A stretch of 63,232 nucleotides of DNA. Source: Sulfuritalea sp. Its GTDB lineage: Bacteria > Pseudomonadota > Gammaproteobacteria > Burkholderiales > Rhodocyclaceae. The position numbers and the translations under genes were made by a program. Positions 19,127-29,302 of this stretch are shown here, one piece after another; positions within the stretch are counted from its first letter, which is position 1, and every line of letters starts with the position of its first letter. The DNA is taken from NCBI GenBank assembly GCA_016716965.1, contig JADJUP010000054.1, positions 1 to 63,232 on the forward strand. The letters run 5' to 3'. Under the pieces are notes generated by a model, which saw only the letters and a list, made by a program, of their open reading frames with translations, did no database searches and was not told the DNA's origin.

Positions 19127-19888
19127 TCAGCGTGCGACAGGCGGCGGTGCCACGGCGGAATCGGCGCCGAAACGCCGCGACACGGCGCCCGGGCACGCCG
19201 GCGGGCAGGCATCCTCGCCAACGAAACCGACCACCGGCTGCGGCCCGTAACCTTCGCGCGCGCGCCAGCCCGGCCGCTTGAGGAACAGGTTGGCGACCAT
19301 GCTGCCCGGATCGTAGACGGACATCGCGCGCCCGGGAAACTTCGCCGCCCAGTCGCGCCGGATGTCGGCGCCGCTCTTGTACCAATCCACCTTGCCGGCA
19401 TAGCGCCGCAGGGACTGCAGGCGCCAGCCGGTGTCGCGCGACTCGTCCCAGACGCTGTCGGCGTGGCGGATGTTCCACGCCGGATCGATGCTCCAGGCCT
19501 CGTGCCCGAGCACGTCGCCGAAGATGAACAGGCGGCCATCGACGATCTCGAATTCCGTCGGGTCGCTGCCCAGCTTGAGCGCGAAAGCCGCGCCGGAGGC
19601 GCAAAAGCCGCCGTACTGCGGCTCGTACTTTTCCGGGTTGGCGTCGAACAGCCGCTTGTTGGCCTCGCTCGAAAAATAGTAGGTGCGCTCAGGCAGGGTC
19701 GTCTTGAGCGCCGGGTTGCCGTAGGTCGGCTTGCCCGCCGTGAAATAGGCGACCGGGTCGTGCCCGAGCAGCATCACCTCCTCGCCCAGCGCATTCTGCA
19801 TCGTCGCCCGCGTCGTACCGCAGCCCTGCAGAGCCAGCGCGGCAAGTAACAGGCCGAACATCAGCAGCAGAGAACTCCATGCTTTCAT
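19127..19888 (-). CDS. YHS-domain lipoprotein
   Basis: 253 aa. The N-terminus is a lipoprotein signal (LLLMFGLLLAALALQGCG; lipobox LQGC), so it should be lipid-anchored in the periplasm. The YHS-like metal-binding domain covers about residues 35-110: VMLLGHDPVAYFTAGKPTYG, TYYFSSEANKRLFDANPEKY, EPQYGGFCASG. The C-terminal 130 aa have no motif I recognise. Start ATG 19888; convergent with the methyltransferase gene, 10 bases apart. Confidence 0.85.
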   Translation of the reverse strand: MKAWSSLLLMFGLLLAALALQGCGTTRATMQNALGEEVMLLGHDPVAYFTAGKPTYGNPALKTTLPERTYYFSSEANKRLFDANPEKYEPQYGGFCASGAAFALKLGSDPTEFEIVDGRLFIFGDVLGHEAWSIDPAWNIRHADSVWDESRDTGWRLQSLRRYAGKVDWYKSGADIRRDWAAKFPGRAMSVYDPGSMVANLFLKRPGWRAREGYGPQPVVGFVGEDACPPACPGAVSRRFGADSAVAPPPVAR

Positions 19889-19951
19889 TTCGTCACTCCG
19901 CAACGGGCAGGCGACCAGCCTACTGCGCCGCCGGCCGGCAATCCACATTCA

Positions 19952-19976
19952 CGCCGTGGCGCCAGGGCCGACTTTT
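19952..19976 (-). repeat. KVGAG element, copy 6 (abuts glnE stop)
   Basis: Minus strand AAAAGTCGGCCCTGGC, GC, CACGGCG. The glnE TGA supplies its first A, so the element starts exactly at the end of the gene. Confidence 0.85.
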
Positions 19977-22702
19977 CACGGGGCGGCGGCCTCGACGAAC
20001 ACCTGCCGCCACAACTCCCGCACCGCCGTGACGCGGTCGCCGACTTCTTCGGGCGCGACGCGCGCCTTGGTGCCGTTGAGGCGCAGGCCGTGCTGCATGC
20101 GGCGGTAGTCGCGGTAGGCGTTGCGCACGGTTTCGGCCAGGTCGGCGGGGATCAGGCCGGCGTCGGCAGCCATTTTCAGCAGGGCGATGTTGCCCTTGTT
20201 GCCGGTGAGTTCGCGATGGGCATGCGAGTAGCCGAGCACCAGGTACTGGACGATGAACTCGACATCGACCAGGCCGCCTGGATCGTGCTTGAGATCGAAC
20301 ACGGTCTCGCGCAGATCGCCGCGCGTGCCGTGGCTGTCCATCATCTTCTGCCGCATCTCGACGATGTCGGCGCGCAGCTTTTCGAGGTCGCGCCGCTGGC
20401 ACAGCACCTCGCAGCGGATCTTTTCGAAGGCCTCGCCCACGGCGGGATCGCCGGCCGAGAAGCGGGCGCGCGTCAGCGCCTGGTGTTCCCAGACCCAGGC
20501 CGATTCGAGCTGGTACTTGCGGAAGGATTCCATGGAACTGACGACCAGGCCCGATTCGCCGTTGGGCCGCAGCCGCAGGTCGGTCTCGAACAACTGGCCG
20601 GCCGCGGTCTGCGCCGAGAGCCAGGTGTTGAGCCGGGTGCCGAGCCGGCCGTAGTTTTCGCCGGCCTCCGGCGCCGGGTCGTCGTAGAGGAAGACGAGGT
20701 CGAGGTCCGAGGCGAAGCCGAGTTCCTTGCCGCCCAGCTTGCCGTAACTGATGACGGCGAACTTCGGCGCCTCGACGTGTCGCTTCTGCAGCTTGAGCCA
20801 GGCGCGGCCGAGGGCGGCATCGAGCAGGATGTCGGCCAGTTCCGAGAGGTGGTCGGCGAGCCGCTCGACGGTGTAGAGGCCGGCCACATCCTGCGCCAGC
20901 AGGCGGAAGACCTGGGCGTGGTGCGTCTCGCGCAGCAGGTCCATCTGCCGTTCGGTATCCGGTTCCAGTTCTTCCAGTTTCACCGCAAGTTGCCGGCGCA
21001 CGCCGCTCCAGTCGGGCAGCACGTCGAGCAGGCGCGGGTCGAGCAGTTCGTCGAGCAGGATGGGGTGGCGCTGCAGGTACTCGGCCGCCCAACTGGAACT
21101 GCTGACCAATTCGGCCACTTTCCTGAGTGCCTGCGGATACTGCTGCAGCAGGGCGAGGTAGGCGGCGCGGCGCGAGATGGCTTCGAGCAGGTCGAGGCTG
21201 CGCGAGAGCGTGGCGTCGGGGTTGGGCATTTCCGCCGCGGCCTGGATCAGCTGCGGCACCAGGGCGTCGAAGCGGTCGCGGATGCTGGCGGCGAGCTGCT
21301 GATAGCGCGGCCCTTCGCGCAGCGCGGCTACACGCGTCGCGGCTTCGCGCGGATTCTGGTAGCCAAGGTTGGCGAATTCCTCGCCCTGCTCCTCGCCGCC
21401 GGCGCCGCGCCACATGCCGGCCAGCTTGTGCTCGCCGCGATTGGGGTCGGCGAACACCGCCTCGAAGTGGCGCGCGACGTTGGCGCGATGGTCGTCCAGT
21501 TCGACCAGCAGGCCCTCGAACGAACCAAAGCCCATGGCGCGCGCGACCCGCGCGCGGTCGTCGTCGCCGGTGGGCAGCATGTGGGTCTGCGCGTCGTCGA
21601 TGTATTGCAGGCGATGTTCGACGCGGCGCAGGAATTCGTAGGCGGCGGACAATTCGGCGACTGCCTCGGCGGAAAGTGTTCCGTTCTCGGCCAGCAGGCG
21701 CAGCACGGAAAGCGTTGGCTTGACCTGCAGCGCCGGGTCGCGCCCGCCGCGAATCAGCTGGAACACCTGGGCGATGAATTCGACTTCGCGGATGCCGCCG
21801 GGACCGAGCTTGACGTTGTCGGCCTTGTCCTTCTTCGCCACTTCCTGGCGGATCTGCGCATGCAGTTCGCGCATGGCGTTGATGGTGCCGAAGTCGAGGT
21901 ATTTGCGGAAGACGAAGGGGCGGCGGATCGCCTCCAGCTCGTCCCAGCGCCCGCCGGCGCCGTTGCCGCCGCTGTTTCCTGTCAGCGGCCGCGCCTTGAT
22001 CCAGGCGTAACGCTCCCATTCGCGGCCCTGGGTGACGAAGTAGTTTTCCAGCATCTCGAAGGAGCACACCAGCGGACCGGAATCGCCGTTGGGGCGCAGC
22101 CGCATGTCGACGCGGAAGACCTGGCCGTCCTCGGTGACATCGGCGATGGCGTTGATCAGCGCGCGGCCCAGGCGGGTGAAGAATTCGAAATTGGAAATCG
22201 ACCGCGAATTTGTGTTAACTGCGTCCGTCTCGCCGTCTTCCGGATAGACGAAGATCAGGTCGATGTCCGACGACACGTTGAGCTCGCGCCCGCCGAGCTT
22301 GCCCATGCCGACCACGATCAGTTCCTGCGCCGCGCCCGCGGTTCCGTCGCTTGCGCCGCGCGGCGTGCCGTAGCGTTCCACCAGGCCCTGGGCAAGCACC
22401 CGCGTCGCGGTAGCCACCGCCAGTTCGGCGATCAGGGTCATGCCTTCGACCACTTCGCCCAGCGGCGCCAGGCCGCACAGGTCGCGCGTGGCGATGCGCG
22501 CGTAGGCGCGCTGCTTCAACTGGCGCAATACCGGCTTCAGGTTGGCTTCGGTCAGCGGCTGCGCGGCGAGCCATGCCGACAGCTCGCCGGCGGTGACGGC
22601 CTGCTCCAGCGAGGCGTCGATTTCCTCGGCCAGCGCGGGCTTTGCCGCCAGCAGTCGTGCAAAGTAAGGGGATGTTGCGGCGACAACGGTGCGGGAGGGC
22701 AT
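19976..22702 (-). CDS. glnE: Bifunctional glutamine synthetase adenylyltransferase / deadenylase
   Basis: Adenylylates and deadenylylates glutamine synthetase in response to PII and glutamine. 908 aa with two nucleotidyltransferase domains: ELIVVGMGKLGGRELNVSSD then IDLIFVYPE near residue 140, and VISYGKLGGKELGFASDLDL near 670. The two arginine-rich RLRPNGDSG and RLRPNGESG loops are present. FKYQLESAWVWEHQALTRAR-type residues mark the adenylyltransferase half. The whole length matches the family. Start ATG 22702; divergent from yhdP across 71 bases. Confidence 0.95.
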   Translation of the reverse strand: MPSRTVVAATSPYFARLLAAKPALAEEIDASLEQAVTAGELSAWLAAQPLTEANLKPVLRQLKQRAYARIATRDLCGLAPLGEVVEGMTLIAELAVATATRVLAQGLVERYGTPRGASDGTAGAAQELIVVGMGKLGGRELNVSSDIDLIFVYPEDGETDAVNTNSRSISNFEFFTRLGRALINAIADVTEDGQVFRVDMRLRPNGDSGPLVCSFEMLENYFVTQGREWERYAWIKARPLTGNSGGNGAGGRWDELEAIRRPFVFRKYLDFGTINAMRELHAQIRQEVAKKDKADNVKLGPGGIREVEFIAQVFQLIRGGRDPALQVKPTLSVLRLLAENGTLSAEAVAELSAAYEFLRRVEHRLQYIDDAQTHMLPTGDDDRARVARAMGFGSFEGLLVELDDHRANVARHFEAVFADPNRGEHKLAGMWRGAGGEEQGEEFANLGYQNPREAATRVAALREGPRYQQLAASIRDRFDALVPQLIQAAAEMPNPDATLSRSLDLLEAISRRAAYLALLQQYPQALRKVAELVSSSSWAAEYLQRHPILLDELLDPRLLDVLPDWSGVRRQLAVKLEELEPDTERQMDLLRETHHAQVFRLLAQDVAGLYTVERLADHLSELADILLDAALGRAWLKLQKRHVEAPKFAVISYGKLGGKELGFASDLDLVFLYDDPAPEAGENYGRLGTRLNTWLSAQTAAGQLFETDLRLRPNGESGLVVSSMESFRKYQLESAWVWEHQALTRARFSAGDPAVGEAFEKIRCEVLCQRRDLEKLRADIVEMRQKMMDSHGTRGDLRETVFDLKHDPGGLVDVEFIVQYLVLGYSHAHRELTGNKGNIALLKMAADAGLIPADLAETVRNAYRDYRRMQHGLRLNGTKARVAPEEVGDRVTAVRELWRQVFVEAAAP

Positions 22703-22773
22703 CGGTTAGAATTTATACATGCTGAACGCTGTGACCGCCCCATTCTAGCGTGGGCGAGGGCGCAGCCCCCTCC

Positions 22774-25700
22774 ATGTCCGCACCCAGAGCCGCCACGTCC
22801 ATCATTTCGCAACCGTTGTCCCGCCTGCGCCGCGCCGCAAAAGCCCACCCCCGGCTGGCGGTCCTGTTGCGCGCGTTGCTGTGGGCGCTGACGCTGGGCT
22901 ACTTCGCCTTCGCGTTGCTGCTTTTGGCGCTGCGCTACGCCATCCTGCCGCAAATCGAAAGCTACCGCGGCGACGTCGAACGGATGATCTCGACGTCGAT
23001 CAACCGCCCGGTCGGGATACGCAAGATCGAAGCGCACTGGTCCGGCCTGCGCCCGGCGCTGAACCTGGAGGGCTTCGAGATCCGCGACGCGCAGGGCCGT
23101 GCGGCGCTGGGCTTCGACCAGGTCGATGCCGAACTGTCGTGGAAATCACTGTGGCACCTGGAACTGCGCCTGGCGCTGCTCGAACTCGATGCGCCCAGCC
23201 TGCTGCTGCGCCGCGACCGCGACGGGCGCCTGTTCGCCGCCGGGCTGGAAATCACCCCGCAGCCCGGGGACGAGGAAGGCTTCGCCGACTGGCTGCTGGT
23301 GCAGGAGCGCGTCGTGATCCGCAATGCCAGCATCACCTGGCTCGACGAACTGCGCGGCGCGACGCCGCTGGAACTCAAGCGACTCAATTTCCAGCTCGAC
23401 AACAGCGGCAGCCGCCACCGCTTCGGCTTCACCGCGGATCCGCCGCGCCAGCTGGCGGCACGCATCGACATCCGCGGCGATTTCCACGGCCGCGACCTGG
23501 ACCAGTTTCAGGCCTGGAAAGGCGACGCCTATGCCGAGCTTGACTATGCCGACCTGGCCGGCTGGCGCGCCTGGGTCGACTATCCGCTGGCACTGCCGCA
23601 AGGCAGCGGCGCGCTTCGGTTGTGGCTGGGGTTCGCCAACAAGCAGCTGGCCTCGGCCACGGCCGATGTGCGCCTGGCCGACGTGCGCCTGCAACTGCGT
23701 CCCGACCTTCCCGAGCTGGACCTGGTGCTGCTCGAAGGACGCTTTGGCGGACGCCGGCTCGACGGCGGTTTCGAAGCCGAACTCAAGCACCTGACGCTGG
23801 CCACCCGCGACGGGCTGGCGCTGCCGCCGACCGACCTCAAGCTGACCTGGCAGGAAGCCGCCGCCAACCGCCCCTCGCGCGGTGCGGCGACCGCAAACGG
23901 CCTCGACCTCGATGCGCTGGCCCGCCTTGCCACGCACCTGCCGCTTGGCGATGTGAACCGCGCCCGCCTGGCGCGCCATGCACCGCGCGGCCGCGTATTC
24001 GACCTCAAGCTGGATTGGCAGGGTACGCCGGAAAACGTCGGCGCCCCCGAAAAGTGGAGCGTCAAGAGCCGCTTCGAAGGCCTGGGCATGACCGCGCTGG
24101 GCCCGGTGCCGGGAATCTCCGGCGTCAATGGCCACGTCGAGGGCAACGAAAAGGGGGGCCAGCTGACGCTGGACGGACAAAAGGCGTTGTTCGAACTGCC
24201 CGCCGTATTTGCCGAACCCAAGCTGGAACTGGAGGCCTTTTCCGCCGAGCTCGACTGGAAAGCAACCGCCAGCGCCCTGCAGGTGCGGTTGCAGAAGGCT
24301 GCCTTCCACAACAAGGACGCGGCCGGCGAAGCCAGCGGCGAATGGCACGCGCTGCCCGCCGGCCCCGGCCGCATCGACCTCGGCGCGCGCCTCACGCGCG
24401 GCAGCGGCGATGCGGTGTGGCGCTACATGCCGCTGGGCGTCGGCAAGGACGTGCGCGACTGGCTGCAAGGCGCCATCATCGGCGGCAAGGCCAACGACGT
24501 GACGCTGAAGCTGCAGGGCGACCTGGCACAGTTCCCCTTCCGCGACGGCAAGCAGGGCCTGTTCGAAGTGCGCGGCAAGTTCATCGACGCCGGCCTGCGC
24601 TATGCCGATAGCTGGCCGGTGATCGACGGCATCGAAGGCGAGCTGCTGTTCTCCGGCCAGCGCATGCTGATCACCGGCAAGCGCGGCCGCATTTTCGGCG
24701 TCGCCCTGCGCGACGTCCGCGCCGAAATCGCCGACCTCGAACAACTCGACGAACTCCTGACCGTGACGGGCAAGGCGACCGGCCCCACCGCCGACTTCCT
24801 GCGCTTCATCGAGGCCAGCCCGGTCGGCGAACGCATCGACCATTTCACCGAAGACATGAAGGCGGAAGGCAGCGGCGAGCTGGACCTCAAGCTCGGCCTG
24901 CGCCTGCGCAAGCTGGCCAGCTCCAGGGTCGAAGGCAGCTACCGCTTCGACGGCAACCGCCTGACGGTGGACAGCGACCTGCCGCCGCTGGGCGAAGTGC
25001 GCGGCGCGCTGAAGTTTTCCGCCGACCACCTCGAAGCACGCGGCATCCGCGGCACCCTGCTCGATTCGCCGCTGAGCGTGGACCTGCGCACCGCGGGTGA
25101 CGGCAACGTGCAGGTGAATGCCGTCGGCGAAATCAACGTCGCAACCCTGCGCCGGCAGTTTCCGCATCCGGTGTTCGACCACCTGGCCGGCAGCAGCAAG
25201 TGGACCGGCAGCGTGCGCGTGCGCAAGAAGTCCGCCGAAGTGAAGCTGATGTCGAACCTGGTCGGACTTTCCTCCAGCCTGCCCGCGCCCTTCAACAAGC
25301 CGGCCACCGACGCGATGCCGTTCAGCTTCGAGCGCAAGGCAGCGCCGGAACCCGCGGCGCGCCCCGCAGCGCGACCGGCCGCCGTGTCGCGGGCGCCGAC
25401 CTTCAAGGATACCGCCCCCGGCTCCGCCGGCGGCAGGCGCGCCCGGCCCGACGCAGGACCTGCTCGAGCTCAACCTCGCCCGCGCCCTGCGCATGCAGGT
25501 GGTGCGCCGCCATGACAGCAATCCGCCCGCGATCGTGCGCGGCGTGGTCGCCATCGGCGATACCGGCAGCGGACTGCCTGACCGCAACCTGCTGGTCGCG
25601 ATCAATCTGCCGCGCATCGACGCCGATTTCTGGCGCCGCCTGCTGGCCGCGCCGAAGAACGGCAACGGCGCCAGCGAATCAACTCTGCCAGCCCTGCCCG

Positions 25701-26776
25701 CGCTGCAGTTCGACCTGCGCGCGAACGAGCTGAACGTGCATGAAAAGGCCTTCCACGACGTGCGCGTCACCGGCAACCGGGCGGACTCCGCCGCCAGCAC
25801 CCGCTTCGAACTGAAGAGCCGCGAACTGGCGGGCAACTTCGAATGGAACAGTAGCGGCGAAGGCAAGCTGACCGGCCGCATCGCCCAGCTCGCGCTGCCC
25901 GAATCCGTCGCCAACCCGGCGACGCTGCAGGCCAGGACCAGCGAAGTGATCGACCACATTCCGGCACTCGACATCACGGTCGACCAGCTTTCCTACAAGG
26001 ACCGCGCGCTGGGCACGGTGCGCGTCGCGGCCGAAAACAGGGACGACGGCTGGAACGCCCGGGTCGAGATGAAAAATGAAGATGGCACGCTGGATGCCAG
26101 CGGCCGCTGGCGGCGCAGCCCCACGTTGCCCGACACGCGCGTCGAATTCAAATTGGCGGCGAAGAGCATCGAAAAGCTGCTCGCCCGCATCGGCCACCCG
26201 GACGCAGTGCGGCGCGGAAGCGCCAACCTGGCCGGCACGCTGTCGTGGTCCGGCTCGCCCTTTACCATCGATTACCCAAGCCTGGGCGGTACGCTGGAAC
26301 TGAACGCCGCCAACGGCCAGTTCGTCAAGCTCGAACCCGGCGTCGGTCGCCTGCTCGGCGTGCTCAGCCTGCAATCGCTGCCGCGCCGGATAACGCTGGA
26401 TTTTCGCGACATCTTCAGCGAAGGCTTCGCCTTCGACAGCATCGGTGGCCAGGTCGCCGTCGCGCGCGGCGTGATGGAAACCCGTGAGTTGCAAATCCAG
26501 GGGCCATCAGCGAAAGTGCTGATGAGCGGCACGGTCAATCTCGCAGCCGAAACACAGAACCTCAAGGTGCGCGTGCAGCCCGCCGTTGGCGAGACCCTCG
26601 CGGTCGGCGCCATGATTGCCAACCCGATTGCCGGCGCCGTGGTCTGGGCTGCACAGAAGATCTTCAAGGATCCGCTCGACCAGGCCTTCGCATTTGAGTA
26701 CGGCGTAACTGGAAGCTGGGCCGACCCGAAGGTCGAGAAGCTCGGCCAGCAGAAACCCGCGGAGGAAACAAAATGA
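22774..26776 (+). CDS. yhdP: YhdP-family (AsmA-like) phospholipid transport protein, one frameshift
   Basis: Giant inner-membrane-anchored periplasmic protein, about 1330 aa. YhdP/TamB/YdbH proteins carry glycerophospholipids to the outer membrane. An N-terminal helix (LLWALTLGYFAFALLLLALR) is followed by a DUF3971 region (IESYRGDVERMISTSINRPV, GIRKIEAHWSGLRPALNLEG). The AsmA-like C-terminus has GGTLELNAANGQFVKLEPG, LLGVLSLQSLPRRITLDF and an INPIAGAVVWAAQKIFKDPL-like end. ATG 22774 (SAPRAATSII) is preferred over GTG 22750. One base is missing or extra near 25408, just after element copy 7, in a Pro/Ala linker; downstream the frame is open to 26776. Confidence 0.87.
25380..25404 (-). repeat. 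KVGAG element, degenerate copy 7 (inside yhdP, antisense)
   Basis: Plus strand CGCCGTGTCGCGGGCGCCG then ACCTTC; matches the inverse consensus at about 20 of 25 positions. The gene reads AAVSRAPTF. Confidence 0.6.
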
Positions 26777-26855
26777 CAGCCTTCCCCCCATCCCCCTTCC
26801 CAAGAAAGGGGGCGACCACGGTTCGCGGCCTTCGCCCGCTCCGGTTTCATTGCTC

Positions 26856-26888
26856 GCTGCCTCCTTGGGGCGGCCCTGCGGAGGCAGC
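26856..26888 (+). promoter_or_regulatory. Hairpin sequestering the nitrilase ribosome-binding site
   Basis: GCTGCCTCC (26856-26864) and GGAGGCAGC (26880-26888) are perfect 9-bp arms with a 15-base loop. The 3' arm contains the GGAGG Shine-Dalgarno and ends at the base before the ATG (26889). Confidence 0.6.
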
Positions 26889-27695
26889 ATGAAACTCGCT
26901 GCCGTGCAAATGATCTCGGGGCCGGACGTGACACCCAACCTTGCAACCGCCGACCGCCTGATCGCCGACGCGGCGGCGGCGGGTGCGCAACTGGTAGCCC
27001 TGCCCGAGTACTTTCCGCTGATCGGTGCCAGCGACGTCGATCGCCTCGCTGCGCGCGAGAGCGATGCTGGTGGCCCGATGCAGGATTTCCTCGCCGCAGC
27101 GGCGCAGAAGCACGGGCTGTGGCTGGTCGGCGGCTCGATCCCGCTACAGGCCGACGACCCCGCGAAGCTGCGCAACTCATGCCTGGTGTACGACCCGGCA
27201 GGCCGGCGCGTGGCGCGCTACGACAAGATCCACCTGTTCGGCTTCCGCAAGGGCAAGGAAGCCTACGACGAGGCGGCGACCATCGAGCGCGGCGACAAAG
27301 TCGTGACCTTCGACATTCCGGTCGGTCCGCAACTGCTCCGCGTCGGCCTCGCCATTTGCTACGACCTGCGCTTTCCGGAACTCTTCCGCGCCATGGGCGC
27401 TCTTGATCTACTGGTGCTGCCCGCCGCTTTCACCGAGACCACCGGCCGCGCCCACTGGGAAATGCTGCTGCGCGCGCGCGCCGTCGAAAACCAGTGCTAC
27501 CTGCTGGCCGCGGCACAGGGCGGGCTGCACCCCACCGGACGCATGACGCACGGCAATTCCATGATCGTCGATCCCTGGGGCAAGGTCGTGGCCCGCATGG
27601 ACAAGGGAGAGGGCATCGTCGTCGCCGACTTCGACCCGCAACTCATCAGTGACACCCGCGCCAGCCTGCCGGCGCTGAAACATCGCATACTGTAG
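26889..27695 (+). CDS. Carbon-nitrogen hydrolase (Nit/omega-amidase type)
   Basis: 268 aa. The catalytic Glu-Lys-Cys triad is visible: Glu40 in LVALPEYFP, Lys in ARYDKIHLFGF (about 110) and Cys in VGLAICYDLRFPELFR (about 150). The pattern is closest to the Nit1/Nit2 group, which hydrolyses deaminated glutathione or omega-amidated keto acids. It lies between yhdP and tldD, the order typical for betaproteobacteria. The 5' region forms a hairpin over the Shine-Dalgarno. Start ATG 26889. Confidence 0.9.
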   Translation: MKLAAVQMISGPDVTPNLATADRLIADAAAAGAQLVALPEYFPLIGASDVDRLAARESDAGGPMQDFLAAAAQKHGLWLVGGSIPLQADDPAKLRNSCLVYDPAGRRVARYDKIHLFGFRKGKEAYDEAATIERGDKVVTFDIPVGPQLLRVGLAICYDLRFPELFRAMGALDLLVLPAAFTETTGRAHWEMLLRARAVENQCYLLAAAQGGLHPTGRMTHGNSMIVDPWGKVVARMDKGEGIVVADFDPQLISDTRASLPALKHRIL

Positions 27696-27714
27696 GAAAT
27701 TACGGGAACAGACC

Positions 27715-29172
27715 ATGAACGCCATCGCCAACGCCATCCCCCATTTCGAAATCGCCGAACAGACCCTGCTCAAGCCGCACGGGCTGGCGCCGCACCAGCT
27801 GGAGCGCGTCTTCGGCCAGTTGTTCGGCAACCACGTCGATTACGCCGACCTGTATTTCCAGTACGCCCGCTCCGAGGCCTGGAGCCTCGAAGAGGGCATC
27901 GTCAAATCGGGCAGCTTCAACATCGAACAGGGCGTCGGCGTGCGCGCGCTCTCGGGCGAGAAAACCGCCTTCGCCTATTCCGACGACATCAGCATGGCCG
28001 CGCTGCAGGCCGCCGCAGGCGCCACGCGCGCCATCGCCGCTGCCGGCGCCCAGCGCCTGGCGCCGATGCTGAAGCGTGGCAGGCAACCCGCCGCGCTCTA
28101 CGCCGACAACGATCCGATCGCCTCGCTCGACGACACGGCGAAGGTCAAGCTGCTGGAGCGCATCGAAGCCATGGCGCGCGCCGCCGACCCGCGCGTCAAG
28201 GAAGTCATGGCGCACATCGCCGGCACCTGGGAAGTGGTGCTGGTGGCGCGTTCCGACGGCCAGATGGCGGCCGACGTGCGCCCGCTGGTGCGGGTCTCGA
28301 TCACGGTGATCATGCAAGAGCATGGCCGACGCGAACAGGGCTCCTCCGGCGGCGGCGGCCGCTTCGACTACGGCTATTTCAGCGACGCGGTGCTGAAGGA
28401 CTATGCCGAGCGCGCGGTGCACCAGGCCAGCGTCAACCTCGCCGCCAAGCCTGCCCCGGCCGGCGAGATGACCGTGGTGCTGGGCCCCGGCTGGCCCGGC
28501 ATCCTGCTGCACGAAGCGGTCGGCCACGGCCTCGAAGGCGATTTCAACCGCAAGGGCAGTTCCACCTTCGCCGGCCGCATCGGCACCCGCGTCGCATCGA
28601 AGGGCGTCACCGTGGTCGATGACGGTACCATCGCCGACCGCCGCGGTTCATTGACCATCGACGACGAGGGCAACCCGACGCAGCGCACCGTGCTGATCGA
28701 GGACGGCATCCTGGTCGGCTACCTGCAGGACACGCTCAATGCGCGCCTGATGGGAGTCCCGGTCACCGGCAACGGCCGCCGCGAATCCTTCGCCCACCTG
28801 CCGCTGCCGCGCATGACCAACACCGCCATGCTCAATGGCGGGCACGATCCGCAGGAAATCATCAAGTCGGTGAAGAAGGGGCTCTACGCCGCCAACTTCG
28901 GCGGCGGCCAGGTCGACATCACCAGCGGCAAGTTCGTCTTCTCCACCGCCGAGGCCTACCTGATCGAAAACGGGAAAATCACCAAGCCGGTCAAGGGCGC
29001 GACGCTGATCGGCAGTGGTCCGGATGCGATGAACCGCGTTTCGATGATAGGCAACGACATGGCGCTCGATTCCGGCGTCGGCACCTGCGGCAAGGAAGGC
29101 CAGAGCGTGCCGGTCGGCGTCGGCCAGCCGACGGTGCGCATCGACGGACTGACGGTCGGCGGAACGGGCTGA
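27715..29172 (+). CDS. tldD: Metalloprotease TldD
   Basis: With TldE/PmbA forms a heterodimeric zinc protease that degrades unfolded peptides and matures microcins. 485 aa. The zinc site is HEAVGHGLEGDFNRKG (HExxxH), followed by DDGTIADRRGSLTIDDEG and the C-terminal QGGDTFLS-like fold seen as GGGQVDITSGKFVF. ATG 27715, 19 bases after the nitrilase stop. No pmbA is in the window. Confidence 0.95.
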   Translation: MNAIANAIPHFEIAEQTLLKPHGLAPHQLERVFGQLFGNHVDYADLYFQYARSEAWSLEEGIVKSGSFNIEQGVGVRALSGEKTAFAYSDDISMAALQAAAGATRAIAAAGAQRLAPMLKRGRQPAALYADNDPIASLDDTAKVKLLERIEAMARAADPRVKEVMAHIAGTWEVVLVARSDGQMAADVRPLVRVSITVIMQEHGRREQGSSGGGGRFDYGYFSDAVLKDYAERAVHQASVNLAAKPAPAGEMTVVLGPGWPGILLHEAVGHGLEGDFNRKGSSTFAGRIGTRVASKGVTVVDDGTIADRRGSLTIDDEGNPTQRTVLIEDGILVGYLQDTLNARLMGVPVTGNGRRESFAHLPLPRMTNTAMLNGGHDPQEIIKSVKKGLYAANFGGGQVDITSGKFVFSTAEAYLIENGKITKPVKGATLIGSGPDAMNRVSMIGNDMALDSGVGTCGKEGQSVPVGVGQPTVRIDGLTVGGTG

Positions 29173-29210
29173 CTTTCTTGATGCGGGAACCAGTCCCGGC
29201 ACCGTCGCGG

Positions 29211-29262
29211 TGAGCTTGTCGAACCGCTAGCTCGGCACCAACGCTGGCCTTCGACAAGCTCA
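29211..29262. repeat. REP-like inverted repeat between convergent genes
   Basis: TGAGCTTGTCGAA (29211-29223) and TTCGACAAGCTCA (29250-29262) are perfect 13-bp arms with a 26-base loop. AGGCCGAACGG follows. The GTTCGACAAGCTCA motif recurs between genes in many proteobacteria. It sits between tldD and the facing GGDEF gene and may act as a bidirectional terminator. Confidence 0.8.
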
Positions 29263-29302
29263 GGCCGAACGGGCAGTTGCAATCGTTGTGCGGAACGACC
29301 TA

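Noticed and set aside
24028..24052. Possible element copy in yhdP (AAAACGTCGGCGCC)
   Set aside because: Only the GTCGGCGCC core matches; the AAAA spacing and the ACGGCG end are wrong.
20090..25977. Open frames of over 900 codons opposite glnE and yhdP
   Set aside because: Same cause: high third-position GC removes stops on the opposite strand.
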